This document shows positions 58,350-64,000 of a stretch of 64,000 nt of DNA, one piece after another. Under the pieces are notes generated by a model. The model did no database searches. It had not been told where the DNA came from and was given only the letters and a program-made list of their open reading frames with translations. The stretch lies in NCBI GenBank assembly GCA_019828545.1, contig JACVRA010000024.1, forward strand, positions 372,001-436,000. The letters are read 5' to 3'. Within the stretch, counting starts at the first letter, position 1; every line of letters begins with the position of its first letter. This DNA is from Paracamarosporium sp. OC-R06-R3. Its lineage: Eukaryota; Ascomycota; Dothideomycetes; Pleosporales; Didymosphaeriaceae. Made by a program: the position numbers and the translations under genes.

Positions 58350-58406
58350 GTACGCTCACGACACTCTTTGTTACATTCATTACCGAATTCTAACCCGCAA
58401 TTGCAG
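58350..58406 (+). other. RPL14: Probable 5' UTR intron of RPL14
   Basis: A GTACGC donor and an AATTGCAG acceptor with a CTAAC branch site enclose 57 nt, ending 14 nt before the RPL14 ATG. Leader introns are common in fungal ribosomal-protein genes. The call rests on motifs alone. Confidence 0.5.
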
Positions 58407-58420
58407 CACATACCGTCGAA

Positions 58421-58978
58421 ATGGGTGACGCTGATATCACAACGAGCCAGTGGAGGCTGGTCGAGGTCGGCCGCGTCGTCATCTTCAGCGGCGGCCAGTA
58501 CGATGGACGGTTAGCCGCCATCGTCGAGATCATCGACCACAAGCGTGTATGGAGCTCTTGCGATTCCGGTTGTCGCGCGCCGCTCACAGGATCCTAGGTG
58601 CTCGTAGACGGTCCCTCCAAGGACGCCCCCGTCCCCCGCCACGCCGTAGCCCTCGCCAAGGTGTCTCTCACCCCGATCGTCATTCCCAAGCTTCCCCGCG
58701 CTACCGGACGTGGTTTCGTCGCACAGCAGTGGGAGAAGGAGCAGGTTGACCAGAAGTTCGGCGAGAGCAACTGGTCTAAGAAGCGCGCTCAGTTCCAGAA
58801 GAGGAGGCAGCTCAACGACTTCGAGCGCTTCAAGGTCATGAAGCTGAGGAAGCAGGTGGGTTACTCCGGTTCCGTGTTACTCGTGGATGATCGTTGCGTA
58901 AAGAGCATATTACTGACGGCTCTCTAGGCCCGCTTCGAGGTCCGCAAGTCGCTCGCCAAGGTCCGCAGCGCAGCATAG
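58421..58978 (+). CDS. RPL14: 60S ribosomal protein L14 (eL14)
   Basis: Three exons (58421-58546, 58598-58855, 58928-58978; introns 51 and 72 nt) encode 144 aa. eL14 is a structural protein of the large ribosomal subunit. The KOW-type N-terminal part reads [31 protein letters not shown] and joins VLVDGP exactly as in the family. The basic C-terminus contains [28 protein letters not shown] and ends [16 protein letters not shown]. Length and splice positions are normal. Confidence 0.97.
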
Positions 58979-59611
58979 ATGGCATCAACGGCGTCGGGGG
59001 TAAGGGAGGCGGGTGCTTCGTCCCAGGTCACAGCGGAGGGCACCCGCATGTCATGAGCAACTCGAAAGGCTATCCACGGCATTCAAAATTTCCAATCCTA
59101 ACTGGGGTAAATCATTTCCTGTTTGGCATGGTGCAATTCGGACCTGGAGGTTAAGCCGACTCTCTCATGTGAGCGCATGTAGAAAAGAGTCAATCCCAAA
59201 GTTCATGAACCCAACATTAGCATTTCTGTAATTGATATCCGGTTTTTGCACCATACGTCTGACGAACCACGGAGGTGCTACGACGGTGAATGCGATATTC
59301 TCTGGCGTCTGCCTTTCATTGCGCCCAACCGCAGTCTAGTATTGATGTCAAGCAAAACACCCAAAAATCAATTGAACATGTTGATTGAGTAAAACTGTCC
59401 TGTCAATCATACATTGCGTCGTATTCCTAAACATGTTAATTCCACAGCCGTATCATTATTTTGTTGGTTACGCGTGCTGAATGATTTGACGTTCTTCTGT
59501 CAGTGAGCGCGCGGCGCGACGTGAGTTTCGCTAAGAGAGCGCTCGCTTGGACACACTAACCCTAACCCAATTTGCGATTTCGACACCACCTCTCCACACA
59601 CAACCGACAAC
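58979..59611. other. Intergenic: RPL14 3' flank and EGD2 promoter
   Basis: No coding sequence is seen. Both neighbours are highly expressed translation genes on the same strand. Confidence 0.55.
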
Positions 59612-60391
59612 ATGGCCAACCCACGCATTGAGGAACTCCCGGACGAGCCCGAGAAGAAGAACGTTGAGGTCGAGGATGCCGAGTCTGACTCTGACTCTGA
59701 GGCCGAGGGTGAGGCTGAGTCTGGCATCCCCGCAGGTGCCTCCGTCACTGTGCACTCGCGCAACGAGAAGAAGGCACGCAAAGCCATCGGCAAGCTTGGT
59801 CTGAAGCACATCGAGGGCATTACCCGTGTGACTCTCCGCAGGCCCAAGGGAGTGAGTGCAGCCTGCGCAATGGGTGCTGGAGTTCCCCGCACACGACATT
59901 TCCAGCACCAGCGCTATCACGGTTTGAAAATTGGCTGACAGCGTTTGCCAGATCCTCTTTGTTATCAACCAGCCTGATGTCTACAAGTCGCCCTCCAGCA
60001 ACACGTACATGTATGTTGGCCAGAAAACAACCCCGCATTGCGTCACTAACAAGCGTGCAGCATCTTCGGCGAGGCCAAGATCGAGGACCTGAACTCCACC
60101 GCGCAGGCCAACGCTGCTCAGCAGCTTGCTGCGCAGGAGGCTGCCAGCCACGACCACGCTGGCCATGACCACGAGGGTCACGACCACGGCAAGGGCAAGG
60201 CTGCCGAGGCTCCCAAGGAAGAGGAGGAAGAGGAGGAGGACGATGACGAGGATGTCGATGACTCTGGTCTCGAGGCCAAGGACATCGAGCTCGTCATGCA
60301 ACAGGCGAGCGTGTCAAGGAAGAAGGCCGTCAAGGCTCTCAAGGAGAACGACAATGATATTGTCAATTCCATCATGGCTCTCAGCATATAG
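59612..60391 (+). CDS. EGD2: Nascent polypeptide-associated complex alpha subunit
   Basis: Three exons (59612-59851, 59952-60010, 60061-60391; introns 100 and 50 nt) encode 209 aa. NAC alpha pairs with NAC beta at the ribosomal exit tunnel. The acidic N-terminus is followed by the NAC domain ([30 protein letters not shown] joined to [20 protein letters not shown]). Between NAC and UBA is a His/Asp-rich linker ([17 protein letters not shown]) and an acidic run. The C-terminal UBA domain reads [20 protein letters not shown] to NSIMALSI. All features are typical of fungal Egd2. Confidence 0.97.
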
Positions 60392-60816
60392 GCTAGCTGA
60401 CATGTAACGTCATGGCCGTGCTTGCGGGAAAAACATGGAAGGCTTTCTCTGAGCGTTCGGGAGTCGATGGGGCTTCTAGAATCATGTAAAAGCTACACAC
60501 GAATGTACCAAAGACACTGGTTGCTTCGTCATGCCAATTCTGTGTTTTTCGTATGCTGTGATTAATTCGTGAATTAATTTGCCAACCTGATGCACCACAC
60601 ATGTCTATAACGGATCGTCGAGACTATCCTTTTACATTCATTCATTCATCACTTGCTCCGTCTGAGCTCTCGAGAGCACCCGCCATTGCCCGGCCTCGGG
60701 CGATTGTTTTAGGCTTACATAATGACTGCCAAGCGCTTCTCCTTCGCTCTTGCGGAACTTTGACCTCCCTCACCGCGACCCATCCCCACCGAAATCCGTC
60801 CCAATCCATCATCACA
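60392..60816. other. Intergenic: EGD2 3' flank and ATP7 promoter
   Basis: No gene is seen. The long minus-strand frame at 60642-61469 is antisense to ATP7 and is not supported. Confidence 0.6.
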
Positions 60817-61585
60817 ATGGCTGTCGGAGTACGTGTCTTCCTCACCCGCACCATGCAAAGCTCCAGGTAGCTCAATTGCAGCTCCGGGGGCGGGCCTCCC
60901 GCCTCAATGGCAGCCGAAGCGCAGACTCGTGCAAGCACTCGACTAACGCCCAGCAGCGCAGCGCCGCCCTCAAAATCGACTGGACCAAGATCGGCACGCA
61001 GCTCGGTCTCAAGGGCCAGACGGCCGCCGCCCTCCAATCCTTCAAGAAGCGCAACGACGATGCGCGCCGCAAAGTGACGGTGCTCTCGGAGCAGCCGCAG
61101 ACCGTCGACTTCTCGCACTACCGGTCCGTGCTCAAGAACACGGCCATCGTCGACGAGATCGAGAAGCACTTCAATGCTTTCAAGCCCCAGACGTACGATG
61201 TCGGACGGCAGATCAAGGCCATCGAGGCGTTTGAGGCGCAGGCTGTCAAGAGCGCCGAGGAGACCAAGAGCGTGGTTGACAGGGAGCTGAGCGATTTGCA
61301 GAAGACGTTGAAGAACATTGAGGAGGCGAGGGCATTCGATGAGTTGACTGTGGTACGTACATGCTGAGGATGGACAACTAAATGCCGGGTAGATGCTAAT
61401 GTGAGGACAGGACGAGGTTGCGGCCGCACAGCCCGACATCGACAAGCGCACCGAGCAGCTCGTTTCCAAGGGCCGCTGGGCCGTGCCGGGTTACAAGGTA
61501 AGTCCCACGCTGATGCTTGTTCCTGCTGGAAAGCGCATGGCTGACGCCCTCGCAGGAGAAGTTCGGAGACCTCTCGGTGCTCTAA
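60817..61585 (+). CDS. ATP7: Mitochondrial ATP synthase subunit d
   Basis: Four exons (60817-60828, 60957-61352, 61411-61497, 61556-61585) encode 174 aa, the length of yeast Atp7. Subunit d belongs to the peripheral stalk of F1Fo ATP synthase. The first exon codes only MAVG; after a 128-nt intron the protein continues [20 protein letters not shown]. An acceptor 3 nt earlier would add one glutamine. Family motifs include [35 protein letters not shown] and a coiled-coil stretch, and the end is WAVPGYK joined to EKFGDLSVL. Introns 2 and 3 are both 58 nt. Confidence 0.95.
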
Positions 61586-62103
61586 GCGTTTCTTTGCTCT
61601 ACTTCAAAATTCCCCGATCTGGGTTGTACTACCTACGTGTGAATAGTTTCCAGGTCTCAATGCAATCATAGATCACCGAATCGAGCCCTGTTCGAACGTG
61701 TTTTGCGTGTGCCCTGTCACCTCTCCTATACAAGTGTCAATATTCTTGGTCGTTCAGATACACTCCCAGCATGCTTGAGCTACTCGGATGCCAGAGTCCC
61801 GGCTGTTCAAGCTAAAGGGTATAGATTTGCAGCATGAACAAGGTCGCCTCTTCTCCTGCACCTAAGCGAAACGTGAATCAACACATCGGGTCAGCCCCTC
61901 GACCGACCCTCCGCTCCACACCAGAGACTACAGCGTTTGATTCACACACACATGAAGGGCAGCCCAAGAACTAAAATCTATAATGCATATTTCATAACCC
62001 ATGATTCGTTATTCATCCCACCTCGCACCTTCCTACAACACCATTTTTTTTTTCTTCTTCACACACTTTACATCCCACCCACCGAACACCACCCAATAAA
62101 TAC
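61586..62103. other. Convergent intergenic region
   Basis: 3' flanks of ATP7 (plus) and the partial gene on the minus strand. A T-run lies at about 62045-62055. No coding sequence is seen. Confidence 0.55.
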
Positions 62104-64000
62104 CTACTCCCACATCCTCCACTCGGCCTCATTCTCCGCAAGCTCCACCTTCGCCTTCTCCCACTCCCACGTGCCCCTCTCCAAGCTATCCATCCACCCG
62201 AGAATATCCCTCCTCTCCCTCCCGAGGCGCGCCTCCGCCCTCTTCCTCTCCACCGCCTTGCGCTCCAAATACGCGAAGTCCTCGTCTCTGCAGGCGCGTT
62301 CAAACACTTGCCGCATCTGCGGGCTATACAGGCAGCAGCTGGAGCCGAGCTCCGGGTCTTCAGTGGGGACAGGCTGGATCGTGCGGTTGAAGAGCTTAGG
62401 GATGGTAGGGGGCAGGGAGGTGGTAGGGGAGGAGGTGGAAGGTGAGGTGGACGAGGAGGGTGAGAGGTGCGGCCAGATGAGCTCGTCGAAGCATTCCTGG
62501 CAGACGGTGAGCTCGGGGAGGGCGGGGATGAAATGCCAGGCTTTGCGGAGCAGCTGCTTGTCGCGCTGGCACTCTGCTTTGAAGGCGTTTTCGCGCGCGA
62601 GCTGCACGAAGCGGGCGATGTCCGGGTGCTGGTTGAGGGCCTGGGCTTCTGCGTCGAGCTCGACGAGGAGGTCGAGGTACTTTGGGAAGCGGCGGGATTT
62701 GACGCGGAGGCTGCACGTGAATGTTGGGGGGGGAGCATAGGGGCTCGTGGGCGTGGGGATGCGTGTGAAGTAGCCTTTCATGCTTGGGAAGAGCTCTTCA
62801 ACCATTCTGAGATCGCAGGGACAGAGGGCAAAGTTGGCGACGTGGATGCCGTCCCGTGGGTCAGATACCCCAAACCAGACAGTGTGATCCGTGCCCAGCT
62901 CGCGATCACCTGGACACGGTCGTTCTTGGTCGGCAATAGTGGTGAGGGTGTACAGTAGATTTGGAGACTGTCGCCTTTGCTTGATCGTCAGGAGCCATGC
63001 AAGCCGCATCCAAGGGCTGCTGAAGTCGCAAAATCTCTCTACGGGTCGTTCGTACCGACGAGTTTGTGAAAAATACCTCGAGAAAGGTGTGTCTGCAAAG
63101 ACGCCTTCGTAGCAGCTGGGACAGATGTCGAAACTTGGACAGTTCTGGAGTGTGTACCAGTCATTGTACTTGGATGATGGCTCGGGCCGCGGACAGGAAG
63201 GAAGAGGCCTGTCCAGACTGAGAGGCACGGTGGTTTTTCGCTCCCTGCGGCCTCCGTCATTACTAGTCTGAGACCGAACGCTGTTGGATCTGACTCTCGG
63301 TGAACGAGGTGTTTCGTCTGCCGTGTTCTGCCGGCTGTTGACTTGAGGACGGAAGGCCGATTGTCGTTCACGAGGCGAGTTCAAGACGGGAGAGTCTAAA
63401 CGGTTTGGTCTCGGAGATGACGTGATGGGTGTATAGGAGGCATAAGAATGGTCATGTTGATATTCGTTTTCGGGTGGCATAAAAGCGTCCACGGGCCTAT
63501 CGTCAACTGGATATGGCAGTGGGTTCTCGGTCTTCCGTGGTCTTGCAGGCGATGGGCTCTTCACATTGATTTGTGGCATGGGTACTGGCATGGTCTCGTA
63601 CCGGTCAGAACGAGTTACTGGCCTCGACCTTTCGGTTGCAGAAGGGTAAGTTGCATGCCAATCTGCTTCCGTTACTGGCACTCTTGGGGAATTTTGTGCT
63701 TGAGGATACGTTGAGGACCGCGGCGAGGGAGGGCGTTCCGACCTTGGCGATGGTCTGGAGGTATTCGGAGAGGGTGGCCGACGTGGTGGAAGACGCGGCG
63801 AGCGCGGAGGGGATGGATCATCATTGAATCGCGGCGAGCTAGGGCGAGAAGATGCATATTTAGATTTCGCTGTGTAGCCTGTATCAAGGGGAGCTGGCTT
63901 GGATTTCCTGGACTCTCCATTCAATGACGAGGAGGAAGACCTTGGTGAATCAGATGCTGGGGTGGGTTGCTTCGACGATCCCGACGAGGAAGTACTGCCT
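62104..64000 (-). CDS. Conserved fungal protein with Cys-pair domain, 5' end beyond the window
   Basis: The frame stays open to the right edge, so the start lies outside; at least 631 residues are visible. The first 230 visible residues are Ser/Pro/Arg-rich and disordered, with many SPR/PSPR motifs. A conserved folded part follows: PLPSCPRPEPSSKYNDWYTL, CPSFDICPSCYEGVF, FCDFSSPWMRLAWLLTIKQRR, RPCPGDRELG. Cysteine pairs here (CPSC, CPCD, CQEC, SSCC) suggest zinc binding. A helical, charged C-terminus follows (ERKAVERKRAEARLGRERR). I recall similar uncharacterised proteins in ascomycetes but know no function. The internal ATG-like start near 63920 is not the true start, because coding sequence continues upstream. 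Confidence 0.75.
   Translation of the reverse strand, partial: GSTSSSGSSKQPTPASDSPRSSSSSLNGESRKSKPAPLDTGYTAKSKYASSRPSSPRFNDDPSPPRSPRLPPRRPPSPNTSRPSPRSERPPSPRSSTYPQAQNSPRVPVTEADWHATYPSATERSRPVTRSDRYETMPVPMPQINVKSPSPARPRKTENPLPYPVDDRPVDAFMPPENEYQHDHSYASYTPITSSPRPNRLDSPVLNSPRERQSAFRPQVNSRQNTADETPRSPRVRSNSVRSQTSNDGGRRERKTTVPLSLDRPLPSCPRPEPSSKYNDWYTLQNCPSFDICPSCYEGVFADTPFSRYFSQTRRYERPVERFCDFSSPWMRLAWLLTIKQRRQSPNLLYTLTTIADQERPCPGDRELGTDHTVWFGVSDPRDGIHVANFALCPCDLRMVEELFPSMKGYFTRIPTPTSPYAPPPTFTCSLRVKSRRFPKYLDLLVELDAEAQALNQHPDIARFVQLARENAFKAECQRDKQLLRKAWHFIPALPELTVCQECFDELIWPHLSPSSSTSPSTSSPTTSLPPTIPKLFNRTIQPVPTEDPELGSSCCLYSPQMRQVFERACRDEDFAYLERKAVERKRAEARLGRERRDILGWMDSLERGTWEWEKAKVELAENEAEWRMWE

Noticed and set aside
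60642..61469. 275-codon minus-strand frame
   Set aside because: It is antisense to ATP7, whose family assignment is secure.
62013..62738. 241-codon minus-strand frame in another phase
   Set aside because: It overlaps the conserved Cys-pair protein out of phase and is a Ser/Pro/Arg-rich shadow.

Overview
The window is nuclear DNA of a filamentous ascomycete. A dothideomycete-like fungus is my inference from the gene set, not something I could test. Genes are split by many 45-60 nt GT-AG introns with CTAAC/CTGAC-like branch sites, are not arranged in operons, and encode conserved eukaryotic proteins (SAR1, UBC13, RPL14, EGD2, ATP7, NUP53, SEA3/WDR59, argininosuccinate lyase) beside fungal families (Flc-type TRP-like channel, LtrA-like membrane protein, F-box proteins, secreted and GPI-anchored proteins). 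I found no rRNA, tRNA, CRISPR array or intact transposon. Most exon joins were worked out by hand from splice motifs, frame and known protein families, so multi-exon lengths are models.

Layout. 1-5.5 kb: gene-poor, with a G/T-skewed tract, small tandem repeats and a MITE-like inverted repeat. 5.5-7.4 kb: a GFA/CENP-V-fold enzyme and a mitochondrial hotdog thioesterase. 9.5-12.5 kb: TRP-like channel. 14.4-14.6 kb: a 71-aa predicted lipidated protein behind a CRE/TATA promoter. 15.1-16.6 kb: argininosuccinate lyase with a Gcn4/CpcA-type site. 17.5-18.6 kb: divergent protein kinase. 18.6-24.4 kb: gene-poor, with a few doubtful small genes. 24.4-30.5 kb: UBC13 and SEA3 head-to-head, plus an 81-codon reading frame just downstream of UBC13. 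31-44 kb: RS-rich WH2 protein, alpha/beta-hydrolase, small secreted protein, LtrA-like protein, MFS transporter, F-box protein. 44-52 kb: small membrane ORF, GPI-anchored degenerate aspzincin, unknown multi-exon gene, then a 3-kb gap. 52.7-61.6 kb: housekeeping block (SAR1, NUP53, F-box protein, RPL14, EGD2, ATP7). 62.1-64 kb: C-terminal part of a conserved fungal protein running off the right edge.

No pathway cluster is evident; neighbours are functionally unrelated, as is usual in such genomes. The housekeeping block does serve linked processes: ribosome and nascent chain (RPL14, EGD2), secretion (SAR1), nuclear pore (NUP53) and respiration (ATP7). The most unusual observations are a 2-nt microexon needed to restore the SAR1 reading frame, a protein joining an RS-type repeat domain to a polyproline-WH2 actin-binding tail, a GPI-anchored metalloprotease-like protein whose zinc ligands appear replaced, and a coding-like frame directly behind the UBC13 stop codon.
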